In this document: one piece after another, positions 39,273 through 52,396 of the stretch
How the letters are laid out: each line of letters starts with the position of its first letter
Position numbering within the stretch: the first letter of the stretch is position 1
NCBI GenBank assembly: GCA_964035015.1
Contig: OZ035998.1
Location: 21,394,541 to 21,458,540 of the forward strand
Origin: Corallium rubrum
Lineage: Eukaryota > Cnidaria > Anthozoa > Scleralcyonacea > Coralliidae
Length of the DNA stretch: 64,000 bases
Reading direction: 5' to 3'
Program-made: the position numbers and the translations under genes
Notes under the pieces: generated by a model
Seen by the model: the letters and a program-made list of their open reading frames with translations, nothing else
What the model was told of the DNA's origin: nothing
The model's database searches: none

Positions 39273-40750
39273 CAATCTTGGACAATAATGTTGTAACACC
39301 CCCTCCCCCCGATTCAATGTTGACCGAAATGAAACAATGTTGGAATGGAGTTTCATATAACAACATTGAATGGGGGGAGGGGTTGACTGTTACAACTATT
39401 ATTGTCCAAGGTTGTCTAAGACCCAATTTTCCTAATTTTGATAAAACAACTAGTTTTTTTATGTTACGGTAGTGATACAGCATTAAAAGATTAGTTTGCA
39501 TCAAATTTTCAATATCGAGTATTAAATACCCTACGTAGTTTGGACATCCAAATTATAAATAACATAATCTCTTCCATGGGCAAAAGAATAACAAATATTA
39601 GGGAAAAGAAAGGCCAGAGATTGAAGTATTGACATGTAGAGTAACACTAAGACGATTGGACTTTAAACTATATCTTAAAATTATGTCGGTATTCATTGTG
39701 TTTTTATAATTTATATAATAAATAGTTATCTGAACCATTCACCAACGGTCTACCACGGTCTACCACCGTCTACCACTACAATATAACAAAATTAATATAC
39801 ATGTAAATCCCTTTGAAACCCATGGTAGACCGTGGTAGACCGTGGTAGACCGTTGCATAAGGCGGTATATAGTTGCGCAGGGGAAATTAAACCAACTGCT
39901 TATGAATAAATGTGGCTTTACAAGCATTCTATAAAAGAGGCTTAAGCTTTACACTTATTTATTGAATAATTTCAACCTCTTCCAGATTTCGCTTCGTCTA
40001 AACCGCGTGCGGCAATACGATAATTTCTCAAATTTCAACGACAAGGTAGCGGCGGGTCTTCTTAGTTTTTGAAGCTTATTAATCTTAATATAAAAATAAT
40101 TATATTCCCATTAACAATTCATTGATAGTATTAGCTGGGGAAATCATTTTTAAACTTAAATAAAACGTTCTATTATGAAATGAAATACACCGTACGTGCT
40201 TAGTTTTCCCCAATCATCACAATGTCAGATATAGATTCAGTAAAGCGGGCTCGGATATCAATCACCCAACGGCTGAAATATGAGCGTCATATCTACACAA
40301 TAGTAATATTATTAATACATCTCTCTTTGAACAGTTATCCTATCCAAGTTACCAACTCTCACACTTTCTCTCGCAATACTAGTGACGTAGATATTATTGA
40401 GTGACAAAGAAAGGGCTTCAGGCAGAGAAATATGGCGGAGAAGCGTGCGTAGTAGAGCGCAATCTATACATTTTTAAATGCAAATATCTTTCTACTAATT
40501 GCACGAAACAGTCTCAAACTTAACCATTGTTTATTGACTTTAATTTACAAATAGAAATCATATTTTAGCTGTATTTTATACAATATTAAGAAAAATCAGT
40601 CAAGGACAATCTTGGACAATAATGTTGTAACACCCCCTCCCCCCGATTCAATGTTGACCGAAATGAAACAATGTTGGAATGGAGTTTCATATAACAACAT
40701 TGAATGGGGGGGGAGGGGTTGACTGTTACAACTATTATTGTCCAAGATTG
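39273..40750. mobile_element. Hairpin-ended transposon, copy 2
   Basis: Same structure and orientation as 11253-12717: palindromes at 39273-39414 and 40607-40750, with TA at 39271-39272 and 40751-40752. Differences include about 17 extra bases near 40425 (GAGAAATATGGCG) and a one-base change that opens a 60-codon frame at 40222-40404. That frame starts ATGTCAGATATAGATTC and is of unknown meaning. Confidence 0.87.
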
Positions 40751-40752
40751 TA

Positions 40753-41129
40753 GTTAACAATTAGATTGTGAGCTCGACATTTCTATGAGTAAATAGTTGA
40801 CGAGAGCCGCGGAGCTCGAGTCAACTATCATCTCATAGAAATTGAGAGCGAATAATCTAATTGTTTTAGTAGAAACTAACTTGTGTACCTTAGTTCTTCC
40901 AAATTATTTCAAAAAACGAAGCATATATAACCATTGTTTCTGTGCGAAAACCAAGGCAAAACAATCTGTCACTCCCCGTGTCCTCCATGTTGTTTAACTG
41001 CATGGCCGCGCGAGTACTGGTACTCAATTTACTACTCACTATCTATCGACGAATGGATATCGAGTAGAGTAGCAAATCAGATTGCAGCATTTGCAATGGA
41101 ATACTAGTAAGTTTCTACTAATACAATAT
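40753..41129. other. Short unannotated stretch
   Basis: A weak hairpin at 40755-40865 (AACAATTAGATTGTGAGCTC and its complement). Nothing else recognised. Confidence 0.35.
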
Positions 41130-41600
41130 ATAATTCACTAATAAAACTTTTGTTTGAATACTGCGATATTGTCCAGGACAACATGCCTTGCAGTAGTGTG
41201 ACAAGAATGCAAAACCTACAAAACCATGCTGCCAGAGTAGTTACTAAACAAGGTTATGAAATCAGATGCATGTGAAATAGGCAACAATAATTAAACTCGA
41301 AAACTCTTTCAGAATATCGAACTGACCATATGTTAATAATGATGGACAAAGTATTAGATAATATGACCCCTTCATGTCTGTAAGACCATTTTGAAATCTC
41401 TGAACTAAATAATATCTATTTACTAAGGTAACGAGAAATGGCTCTCGTTCTTCCTAAGCCACGGACTGGACTTCTAAAAAAGAGTTTTGCATATAGGCTA
41501 CACGAGCGAAAGTCTGGAATGATATGCCAGAGAATGTTAGATGACAAAAAACCTAAATAACTTTAAGCGATTTAAAAAATTTTAAAATATAATTATTGTA
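41130..41600 (+). pseudogene. LINE ORF2 C-terminal remnant
   Basis: Reads YNSLIKLLFEYCDIVQDN, MQNLQNHAARVVTKQGYE, then LPKPRTGLLKKSFAYRLH and NNFKRFKKF in shifting frames. This is the same CR1/jockey-like tail as at 3725. Confidence 0.75.
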
Positions 41601-41705
41601 AATATAGACTTGTATATACATACATATACTGTATATATATATAAATGTATATTATTCGGCTTTCTTGTAAATTCAGTGGTTTTTTAACTGAAGAACTTCC
41701 GAAGA

Positions 41706-41841
<136 letters not shown>

Positions 41842-41937
41842 GTTTATATTGACGAGAGAATATGGTATCAAATGCAATTGGTGGGCATGCAGGTTAGGCA
41901 ATTTGTTCCTATAGAGAGACCCTATTAACTATGTACA

Positions 41938-42192
41938 ATTCTTTAAAGGCCTGGCCAAACGCTTTCAACATTTCATTCAACATCGTTCAACATTGTTGAA
42001 CTCAACCGTAATTCAACATGTTGAAAGCCTTTGGCCACCCATGTTGAACGGTTGAACGTTGTTGAATGGTGTTGAATGGTGTTGAATGATGTTGAACGAA
42101 ATTTGAACATGCTCAAATTTTCGTTCAACTCACGCGTTCAACAATGTTGAACGATGTCGAACGAAATGTTGAAAGCGTTTGGCCAGGCGTTA
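41938..42192. mobile_element. GTTCAACA-rich MITE inserted between LINE pieces
   Basis: The ends GGCCTGGCCAAACGCTTTCA and TGAAAGCGTTTGGCCAGGCG are inverted. The interior is saturated with CAACATTGTTGAA-type motifs. I associate this family with coral genomes. Confidence 0.85.
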
Positions 42193-42239
42193 ATGCAACA
42201 CTTTTTGACCATGTGATATTGTATGGGATTGTATGCGAA

Positions 42240-42640
42240 TAACTATGGCAGATAGATTGCAAAAACTAGCCTACACTCAAACCATGCCGCACGAATTATC
42301 ACCCGTCAAAGTTATGAGACCACATCCAATGACATGTACATCTGACCACAATTGGGATGAAGAACGTTGTCTGAAAGACGAAATATGCATAAAGCAATGA
42401 TATCTAATAAAATAATACAATTTTTCATGTCAACGGCTAATGTTACATATATAATTTGAGGAATAGAGAAAATTGGCTAACACTACCAAAATTAATACCT
42501 GAATATCGGAAAAGTCTTTCAAATTAATACAGGGGCAAAAATATGGAATGACCTGCCAAATGAACTAAGAATTTCAGCATTCAAGCCGCAAGCGTGCTCT
42601 TTCATCCCTAACATTATAGCTGCTAATTTCTATTTGCATA
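42240..42640 (+). pseudogene. Another LINE ORF2 tail, heavily decayed
   Basis: NHAARIITRQSYETTSND and TGAKIWNDLPNELRISAFK in different frames. Probably a second LINE copy, not a continuation of the one at 41130. Confidence 0.65.
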
Positions 42641-43630
42641 ATCTATTTATTTATTTCATTTATCATAATTGTATTACAATACTTTTAAAGTGCCCCTGAG
42701 ATAAAATTTTTGTATTGTGTTTTTTTACATATTTGTAAAGAATATGGCGTTTTTAATGGCCAACTGATTTGAAGCAAATCCGCGCATGAGAAGCCGTTTT
42801 TTTTACGGTTTTCATACGAGGTTATATTAATTGGCCGCCATTAAAATAACATGTACTATAAATCGCAGGGCCGTAAAGCCGTATAAAGTTCCGGTACGTT
42901 GGAAACCCGGAATCCGGAATCTGAAATGGAATCCGGAGTCTGTAGGAATCGTCATAGTTAATATAAAAACGGTTTTCCTAAAATTAGTAATATAATAATT
43001 AATTATTAACTATTAAAATAATAATAATAACTAACCAATATATCATATAATGATTAACTATTAATTAATTAGTAATATAATAATCAACTATTAATTATTA
43101 ACTATTAAAATAGCAATAACTATCCAATATGTCAACATAAATCGTATGACATTTTATTTTGGCTTGCAAGAAGTTTGTTTTGTACGAATTTTTTTATTAG
43201 TATGTGAATTTCATCATGCCTACTAACTACCGGGATGATTTGGCATCAACAAAAATATCGACTAATACTCCCCAAATAGTCAATATACAGGATAATACGC
43301 GAAGCGCTTTTGAATAAGTCTTGAAAAAGTCAACCTGGCAACTAGTCTGATCCAACAAATCGGATGGCCAGGCATTTTAATAGACTTGCTTAAATGGATT
43401 TGTCATGCATTCAGATTGGTTTTTGTTAATCACTGCACTCGATCATTGACTGTTGCGCCGGTACAACAGATAACGTGTGCATGTACAGTGTGTAGTCTAT
43501 TTTATTACTTTTGTTCTCTGCGCGCGCTCTCTATCCATTTACACACATATAACTTTCAGTTTCCATATACACGCAACCAAATTACCGGGATTACAATCGA
43601 GAGCTGTTGCCTTAAAGTTCTGCAGTGAAG

Positions 43631-43974
43631 ATGCCATTTGAAAAGCGGTTGTACTCTGATGTTCTTTCAGGTAAAAATCCATGTGCGTTACTTTTATGTG
43701 GTAAAATATGCATAAACTACCTCGATGTACTTCTGATGATTTATCATTGATTAAATAAATAAATATACAGGTCATGAAGATAATTCTTCGTCAGCTACGC
43801 GTTCTTACCATGGTTCTAACTCATCATCTGGTGAAACAATATACATGTAAGTATACATTTCGCCAGTAAAACCATTCTTAGCATGTAAATTTTATTGCTA
43901 TAATTTTTCTTTCTTCTATTGTACCACTTAGCGAGCAAGAACCAGTGGCTCAGCGCAAGCGAAAGATGTACTAG
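43631..43974 (+). CDS. Candidate 5' exons of the MULE gene
   Basis: Exons 43631-43670, 43771-43846 and 43932-43974 join with GT-AG borders and consistent phases. They give 52 residues from MPFEKRLYSDVLSG through a Ser-rich stretch to EQEPVAQRKRKMY and a TAG. The stop may be a mutation, because the frame beyond it (PKKNKAISYQKM) stays basic up to a donor at 44010. The family is not recognised independently. It is placed with the MULE because it lies inside its TIRs on the same strand. Confidence 0.45.
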
Positions 43975-45714
43975 CCCAAGAAAAACAAAGCAATTAGCTA
44001 CCAAAAAATGGTTAGTACAACTATATATCACATTTAAAAGTTACATTTCCATTGCACAATCGTGCTTTAGGGGTAAAGAGCATGTATTTCAGACCTTTTT
44101 GGCATATTTAAATATTTGTAATTTTAGTCATTCGTAGTCACGCAATCAGTAGTCGCCGTCGCGACAGGAAAACTTCCCGTGACAAGCAATCAAGTAAATT
44201 AAACGAGGCTTTAACGTACACCAACTTTTTGGTGTACTGTATTGAGGTTATTGTAAAATACCTTTGCATTGTCTTTCTTAAAACTTGGCGTTGCTCTCAT
44301 GGGTGTAGTTACTTGGCGGGGGGTGTTGGGGGGGGGGGGGGGGGGGAGTAAAGCACAAAATTCGAGCAAAGATACACAGTTGGAATCGACAAAAATAGAC
44401 ATTGGCTTCGGGAAAAATCTCGTCCGATGCAGAAGGAAAAAGCCTTTCCAGTTTGAAATTTTGAGCAGTAAAGTAATATATCGAGAATTTGCGAATAACA
44501 TTGGAGATCGCAGCCAAACCGTGTTAGCTCAATGAATGCTACCAGAGGTATATAGTTGCACCGGCGTTGTACTGGACAACAAACATACGCTGTTTCGGCC
44601 TCGATCTAGTTTGGCATAATTTATCTATTAAGTAAGATCTCATAGCTGCTTATTTAAGCTTTGCAACAAGAATCAACAATACAGCGTGCACGATTAACTT
44701 GATTGATCTAGCTAATGCTTTATTGTGACATCCTGACGTTGCTACAATTTCCTTTCCCACACACCTTTCCTTGCATGATAACAGGATTAACAGAGAGTTA
44801 AATGTGGCAACGCCCAAGCACGCGAGTTTCGTTTAGACCTGAAGAGTTAATAAATTTTGGAAGTCATTTGCGCAAAAAAGCAGTACTATTACTACTATAT
44901 ATGTTACTCTGGTCATTTCTGTGCTGTCATTAATGGCTACTGAGTACTGGATCTCCTTTCCTTTTTTCTGATTCTGGGCATGTTTGATTTTATCGAGTAG
45001 GATTATGTTCGGATGTATTGTTCATTCAATCGCAATCGTTCAAAAAGTTTAACGTATAAGAAAGACTCAGAACAGTTATAAAGCGTACAGACCGCCGCCC
45101 AAATTAACCCGACTGGACACGCTAAAACAGATATATGTACATTGATACATGTTCAGAATACACGCAAAACGGAAAATCCGCTGTAGATAATCCCATAACA
45201 GAATGCAAGCTACAGGAAATACTGCCGCGTCGAAATTAAGTTATCTGGAAAACGCGGGTAGCGGGTAAGCAGATGCGGGTAGACACTGCGGGTAAAATCC
45301 CGCAATTTTCTACCTGCATTTTCCATTTACCCGCAATTTTCTACCCGCATTTTCCATCAGAAGGCCAACCAGAAAAGGCCCTGAAATGGCTATTACCGGG
45401 AGTATCGCGACCGGCGTGGGTCTGGGTACGAGAATGTTTAGCCGTTGTCAGCTAATTACAGACGGATGGCTAATTCCAAGCAAAACGTTATTTTTCGCCA
45501 CCGATTTTGATAATGATATTACAATTATGCAGAAATCATGAATATGAATTTCCATGTTACGCTGTATATTTAAACCATAAAAGCGTAGTTCCGCGGTGCA
45601 ATTTTTCATGCTACTTGTCTCGCAATAATTTATTATCTGCATCATTGCAAAACAGGATATGTTACACTGTGCAACGCATTTATCCAATCTGCAATGATTT
45701 TCATTTTTATTCAG

Positions 45715-46240
45715 GATGATATTCATGAAGTGGGTACGCCAAGCTATGTTAAAGAAAAACTTGGTACTTTCAAAACTAAAATAAACTAGATACTTTTCTA
45801 ACCAATGTACACCTTGATGATAGTGACTCCAACACTTCCGAAGAAGATAAAGATGCATTTTCCGATGTACCAGTGCAAGACATGAAACCGACCGGTTCGT
45901 ACATTGTACACATTTTTTTTGCGATTTGTATTTTAAGTGAACATAAACATACAGTTAAACAAGTCTAGATTTGTATAGTAAGTATATATTATGTACTGGT
46001 ATTATGTATTTTAGACCTGAAAACTAGTGAGCTTGTTACAGTGTCGAGTGGCAGCGATTGATCTGATCAATCCTCGATTGTGGGTAACATCAAGCACAGG
46101 GCCTGTGCTTCGAACGAATTGGCTGATGACCCAATAATGATTGGAGAAGTCACCCCTAAGAAATCGACCGTGCGAGCTCTTGGGAGTATGCTGGTTATGG
46201 GAAAACGATGGCAAAAATACGAGCAATTAGCAGTCTAAAG
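45715..46240 (+). pseudogene. Middle exons of the decayed MULE gene
   Basis: After a good acceptor (TTTTTATTCAG) one reads HEVGTPSYVKEKLGTFK. A one-base shift is needed before LDDSDSNTSEEDKDAFSDV. A second block from 46013 (after TTTTAG) reads IMIGEVTPKKSTVRALG and MVMGKRWQKYEQL, with in-frame stops. Confidence 0.45.
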
Positions 46241-46499
46241 ATCCAAAGTATCCAGCCAAATTGCCAAAATGCATTTCATCTCATAACGATTTAAGGATAA
46301 GGCAGCTTGAAGAGGATGTTTCTGAGAGAAGTAGCGACAAGAATAATGTTGAAATATCCCAATTTCTCAACGGTTACAGTCAATGCAATGAAAGTTATAG
46401 TGCAGAAGAACTGCTCACCTAGTAAAATCCCGCAAGCAGCCAATGAGGTTAAAAAAAATGCAATTTTTGCCATAAATACACGCTTTGTTCTCCTCGAGG

Positions 46500-49218
46500 A
46501 CTTGCCTGCATGCACACACACAAGCAAAGCTCTGATTTTCGTCAAACGATTGCCTACGCGCGTAATAAGGACGGAGAAATTTTAAATAATGTGGCAATAT
46601 TACAATACCGTTTTACAGGACGTGAACATGAAATACAATTGCCACCTCACGGCAATTCTAAGTCCGCGAAACCATTTACGCGCACGAAGCCCTCGGTCAA
46701 AAAGACGTTGAGCGAGAACATGAAATTCCTTACAGCAAGTGAAGCGCTTGCAAAAACACGAAAAGATTTTGGTGCACCTTTCACGAATTTATCTGAAGCG
46801 GACGCACCGAAGGGAAGGGCTCAAGCTTATGACATGAAGAGAGAACGTTCACAAGCTTCATGTTCACAGAAGAGAAGAAAGCATGTCGGCGAACTGGTTT
46901 GCGAAGACCGATGGAAAGAGGTTTATGCGGATGCAAGAGCTTTCGTCGGAACCCATGATATTATTAGTCACAGACAAACAACTGGCAGACATTTATAGAT
47001 TCTACACAGTGAAGTTGACTTTAGGTACCTTTCCGTCGATCCAACGTTTAATTTGAGCGATTTCCGTGTCACCCCAACCTCTTACCGACACATCTTGCTA
47101 AAAAACAAGAAAAACGAACACCTGTTTTTGTGGGGCCGATATTTATTCATCACTCCAAAAGGAACGAGACTTATTTAGAATTTTTCCACTGATTGTTTTC
47201 GGCACAGACGGGGAGAAAGCCCTTTCAGATGCGTTGAGCAAAACATTTCCAAAGGTTATTCACTTACGGTGTTTTCTTCATTTCAAAGGGAATGTAGAGA
47301 AAAATCTTAATTCGTTGCATATAAAAGATCAAAAGCAGTACCGTGCAGAAATATTTGGAAAGCAGGAAGGATCAAATAATGAAAACGGATTGCTGGACGA
47401 CACAAGTGAAGAAGAGTTAGACGCCATCCTCGCTTCGCTAAAAGAGCCTTTGTCCAAGTGGGAAAGCGACGAATCTGGAAGCAACTTACATGACTGGATG
47501 TTGGAGAGGTCGGAAATGATGAAATCCTGCATGATTACAAGTGTGCGAACTAAAGCCGGACTTGGTTTTCCGCCACAGAAATTCTACACCAATGATTTTG
47601 AAAACACAAATCGACGACTGCGGCACAAATTAAAACCTTGGGCAAGGAGCCAGGCGAAACATCTTTTTCAAAATCAATGAAAGAATTGATAGAAGACCAA
47701 CAGGAAACTGAGTTTATTTTAGCCCTTTATACGGAGGTTCGGAACAATATGAGCTAAGGGAGACTTTCCAATCACTAAAGACCCCAAGTGATGCATGGTT
47801 TAAGGACATTGTCGCCTCTCTCTATGAGACAACAATTGAGGAACTCTATATGTCGACACTGAGCAAACAGAACACTCGCAAGCTAAAGCATGTTCTGCAC
47901 GTCGTAATCCAAGATCTTGTGAGCCGTCAAAAACGCTAGCTCTCTGTTCCTTCGTCGTCAGTTACATCTGTCCTTGGTCAGCACATTGCTGACGATCGAT
48001 ATATGGCTGAAAGCAGGTAGACTTTCAACTCGATCTGATTCTATCCTTCTAGCACCATCACGTGGTGAAGCAATAAAAGCATTAACCGTTTTATCAGAGT
48101 CTCCAGATTTGCCCAATTTTGTGCAGATAAATCGACACAAGATATTATGCACCTGTAAAAACTACAGACCAAACAAAATCTGTTCCCATATCGTTAGCGT
48201 TGCTGAGAACCAGAGCCAACTGCAGGAATTTGTAACGTGGTACCTAACACAAAAACATCCAACTAGTTTGGCAGCAGTTGCAGTTTGTCAGCAGTTGCGT
48301 CATTGGGTACCAACACAAAATCTTTCGGGAGGAAAAATGGGGCCCAAAAACGAAAAAGAAAACAAAAAGAACCTATCAAACTTTAAGTTCTCCTCTTGTG
48401 GGAATCTCTTCCGCTGACGCATACCAAAACACCAATAGTGCAGATAGAATACAACAAACCACACAAGGTAGATCTATAGTAATCAACTTTTGTCGCCATC
48501 AGACTCAGTCGACTAATTTCGCAACGAGCAACCTCTCACCATGGCACACACATCCCGTTTTACAAGTAGCAACAATCTTCTTCGTTTCCCTCACCATGCC
48601 GCATTTACGCGAACCGAAGCTCCAAGTGAATCTCAACCGTCCGCGTCCTCAGTTACACAGACAAGAGTTTCTGCCCAGTTCACAATTTCTTCAAATCCTG
48701 CCGCCACATCTGGATTGCGACAGTTCCTTACAGAAACCGCTGACACATGCTCCCGCCGTCCGCAGCAAGCAATATGCCACAATTTATACAGCCAAGAGTT
48801 AATAACCAAAGATTGGGAAACACAATTGCTGCTGTTCCATTGGGGTGTCCACTTCCACCGCAACCACTGGTGAATGCCAACAGTTTAAGTCTATATTTTC
48901 TTACAAGGTTAAAGGGAAACATTGCACGCTGCAATGGCTGTCGCTTACTCTTTCAAAAAGATCGTTGTGACGGAAAGTGGAAGAAGTTTAATTACGTCTA
49001 CATCCTTCCGTGTGAATCCCATCGTAGCATTTTTCTTCGAAGTGTTGCGAACAAACAACAAATACGTCTTTGGGCTTGAAATTTGCTCGATGCCTACGAA
49101 CAAATCGCAACCACGATGCAATGAGATCCCAGCGCTAATGTTTGAAAAATTGCTGCACCCTTGCACTACACAACGAGCTGATGGGCATATTTTAGTTACG
49201 CAGCGCCGAAATATATGA
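46500..49218 (+). pseudogene. MULE transposase with SWIM zinc finger, frameshifted
   Basis: Blocks in order: 46510-46998 (N-terminal region, LSENMKFLTASEALAKTRKD), 47020-47190 (VDPTFNLSDFRVTP, first catalytic Asp region), 47195-47680 (FGTDGEKALSDAL then HLRCFLHFKGNVEKNL, the MULE DDE core), and 47690-47935 (FKDIVASLYETTIEELYMS). Then come 47974-48417, with the SWIM finger C-x-C-x8-C-x-H at 48148-48189, and a Cys-containing C-terminal part (CNGCRLLFQKDRC) up to 49218. At least five frame changes and several stops show it is inactive. In active families this enzyme cuts at the TIRs in the nucleus. Confidence 0.8.
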
Positions 49219-49555
49219 AAATATAGCTGTGAAAGCACAAAAGACGAGTCAAAGTTTTCCCTGAGCCTTTATTTTCATATGCATGGAGATTAGCCCGAGA
49301 AAGTTTTAGTGTTGAGTCTTTAACGTCACTTCCGTTGGTTTGTGGTGGCGGTTTCCGGAACATGTTCAAATAATGGCGGCCGTATAACATCGTAAAAACC
49401 ACATCTAAAAAGTCGACTTCTCATGCACGAAATTGCTTGAAATTTAGCAAGTTAATTAAGAATATCATGTTCTTTAAGAATATGTAAAAAACACAATACA
49501 AAAATTTGATCTCAGGGGCACTTTAAGCTTTGTTAACTAACATAAGTAACTTCTA

Positions 49556-49559
49556 TATT

Positions 49560-49622
<63 letters not shown>
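49556..49622. repeat. (TA)n microsatellite
   Basis: Uninterrupted TA directly beyond the right MULE terminus. Confidence 0.95.
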
Positions 49623-49626
<4 letters not shown>

Positions 49627-49634
49627 TAGAAAAC

Positions 49635-49920
49635 TTAGCGTGTTGTAAGCGTGTTTTAAAAACATCGATGCGTGTTCCAAAGACACGTAGGCGTGTTCTA
49701 AATACACGTAAGCGTGTTGTTGGCGTGTTGCGATATGTTAGACGTGTTGTGCCGTGTTGTAACAACACGTCGCCAGAACACCCTAACGTGTTGTTATAAA
49801 CGAATATCCGTTACAACACGCCTTCAACACGGCTTGCTACACACAAAACGTGTTGCAAACCAGTTGAAAACACGCTGACGTGTAAAAAGTCAGACATTTT
49901 GTAACACACTATGCGTGTGA
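49635..49920. repeat. Swarm of CGTGTT/AACACG motifs
   Basis: More than fifteen copies of GCGTGTT, ACACG or CGTGTTGTAA in both orientations at irregular spacing, with a weak inversion near 49760. It resembles a subterminal binding-site array, but no TIR was found. Confidence 0.7.
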
Positions 49921-50686
49921 AAAGGGAGACATTTTTAACACTATCGGGGAAAGGGGTAGGGACAGTAAGTAGCTCGACCAATCAAATGCGAGAACAGATT
50001 GCCGCCAAAAGGAAGTTTTCGAAAGAGATTTTCAACACTCGAAGAAGAAGGCCGAGGAAACAACGAGAGCTACTAGTATTCCTTTCAATTTTAATGTCAG
50101 GAAAGCTACGCGGAGGAAGAAACAGCAGCGCACTGGAACAGTGCAAGCAGTTTTACGTATACGAGAGATTTTTTGATGTTTATCTGTCAAGATAAAACTG
50201 GTTTTCTGTAAAGAAATGTCTCGAAGTAGAGTCCTGACAAGCCGCCATGTTTTGAAAGTGAAGACGAAAAAGCAAGACATCGCAAGTAACACCAGACGTT
50301 GTCGACTCTGGCCTAAAACTATAGTTTAAGGTACTGTACTTGACTAGAGTTAATCCTAAGTAATTTCTTTGCTTCTGTACTTTGATTTAGTGCAAAAATT
50401 TCTAAAATTTGAACCATTTTATAGCCATTTTACTCTCAACTTATATTAACTCGTATTTACTGCTTTTGTGTGGTTGAAACTTGACAGCAAACTTTTTTGT
50501 CGTTCGTTTTGATAGTTAGATGGCTCATGGTGATGCTGCTAAACCAATAAACTACTATGTACTAGAAATACATGATCGCAACAACCCCTCGCCCACTTTA
50601 AATGTATACATTTTTGTAAACCAACCCAAACCACAACCACCACACACACCACACTTTCTGGTTTTTTTTTGTATTTAAGTCTTATA
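49921..50686. other. Spacer with part of a dispersed repeat
   Basis: 50555-50680 (TAGAAATACATGATCGCAAC, CCCCTCGCCCAC, CACACACCACACTTTCTGG) matches 56375-56500 inverted and 58760-58810 in part. No gene recognised. Confidence 0.45.
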
Positions 50687-51480
50687 GTTTTTATATTCTT
50701 ATATTTTTATATTTAGTCTATTATACTTTTAGTATGTAATAATAAAATTAACAGCCTTTTGAATAGAAAGAGAGAAACAAACCAGTATAACATCAAAGAA
50801 AATTCATTGGCAAAGTCCATCTGTATTGACTCCGAAGGCATACAAAGTCAATATTAAAAAAGAAACAACGAAATGAACCAAATAACAAATTTTCATCCGA
50901 AATAGATAATATATAGTGGCCAAGAAAAGACACAATACCACGTCCTAGCGTCCAAAGACAACTGTAGACAAGAATATATTATTTATATTGCATGATTTTT
51001 CAAGACTCAGCTAAACTGGTAAATATGAATCTCCTACCGTTAAACTTTCTTCTGCTTTTGTCACCGCAAACACTGCCAATTCAGTCTATACTCTTTTCAG
51101 AATTCAGATTGTTTTTCTCGTTCGGTTTCTTACTTTTTCCGTGACCAGGTCATTCAGTTCTCTTCAAGCCTAAAAAGCCGTTTGTTTCAAACTGATTTCT
51201 TTATCGTTCTCCCTCGAGTTAAGTAGAATACACCAGAGCAGAATTCTTTACAGGCTTTGGCCAGTTTCAGGACACAGTGTCGTTTTCGGTCTTCGTTGTA
51301 ACAGTTACAAGTACCCTGCTATTCGAACTGCGAAAGTTGCGGATTTGTTGATCCCCGAGCCGGGCGACGGGCCGAAGGCCCAGAGCCCGGTGAGGGTGCT
51401 AATCTCGACACGCGTGGAGTACACGCGAAATTACACGCAAGTGGGAAAGAAATTCTGCAGCGAGATGTTTACATATATAC

Positions 51481-51551
<71 letters not shown>

Positions 51552-52396
51552 AACAAATCCGCAACTTTCGCAGTTCGGAATTCGAATAGCAGGGTTACTG
51601 GTAGACCGAAAACGACACTGTGTCCTGAAACTGGCCGAAGCCTGTAAATAAATCTGCTCTGGTGTATTCTACTTAACTCGAGGGAGAACGATGAATAAAT
51701 CAGTTTGAAACAAACGGCTTTTTAGATATTGAAGAGAACTGAATCACGCCTGGTCACGGAGAAACCGAAAGAAACCGAACGAGAAAAACAATACGAATTC
51801 TGAAAAGAGTATAGACTGAATTGGCAGTGTTTGTGGTGACAAAAGCAGAAAAAAGTTTAACGGTAGGAGATTCATATTTACCAGTTTAGCTGAGTCTTGA
51901 AAAAGAAAATCATGCAATATATAAGATAATATTCTTGTCTACAGTTGTCTTTGGACGCTAGGACGTGGCCTTGTGTCTTTTCTTGGCCACTATTATCTAT
52001 TTTGAATGAAAATTTGTTATTTGGTTTATCTCGTTGTTAGGACTACTGTATAGTCTTAGGACTATAATCTTAGTATTAGGACTATAGTCTTAGGACTATA
52101 ATCTTAGTCTTAGGATAGCCTTTGGACTATAGTCTTATAAATTTAGTCTTAGGACTACAGTCTTAGACTTTGGACTATAGTCTTAGTTTAGGGCTATAGT
52201 TTCTTTTTTAATATTGACATTGTATGCTCTTTCGGTGTGTCAATACTTAATACTACAGTACATGACTACAGCCGGGTGAACTTTGCCAATGAATTTTCTT
52301 TGAAGTTATACTGGTTTGTTTCTCTCTTTCTATTCAAATTTTTTCAGGCTGTTAATTTTATTATTACATAGACTAAATATAAAAACTATACTAGCA
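50687..52396. mobile_element. 1.7-kb foldback with a different element at its centre
   Basis: The arms 50687-51349 and 51549-52396 are inverse complements (TAATAAAATTAACAGCCT, CAATTCAGTCTATACTCTTT, GCGGATTTGTTGA at the inner edges). The central 200 bases (51350-51548) are a GC-rich hairpin plus the TCGACACGCGTGGAG repeat and (TA)n, unrelated to the arms. Confidence 0.9.
52040..52205. repeat. GTCTTAGGACTATA minisatellite
   Basis: About ten variants of TTAGGACTATAGTC lie in the right foldback arm only. The left arm has AAAGAAACAACGAAATG at the corresponding place with no insertion. Confidence 0.9.

Larger units (their letters stand above)
42687..49526 (+). mobile_element. Mutator-like (MULE) DNA transposon with long TIRs
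   Basis: AAAGTGCCCCTGAGA begins the left end and, inverted, the right end. The inverted match continues about 170 bases through TTTTTGTATTGTGTTTTTT, GCATGAGAAG and GGCCGCCATTA. Enclosed is a decayed transposase gene with MULE and SWIM signatures. I found no clear 9-bp target duplication. Insertions inside include a GCGGGTA-rich repeat (45254-45360) and a G-run (44330-44347). Confidence 0.75.

Noticed and set aside
49530..49799. IYIYIY frame
   Set aside because: Translation of (TA)n running into the CGTGTT array.
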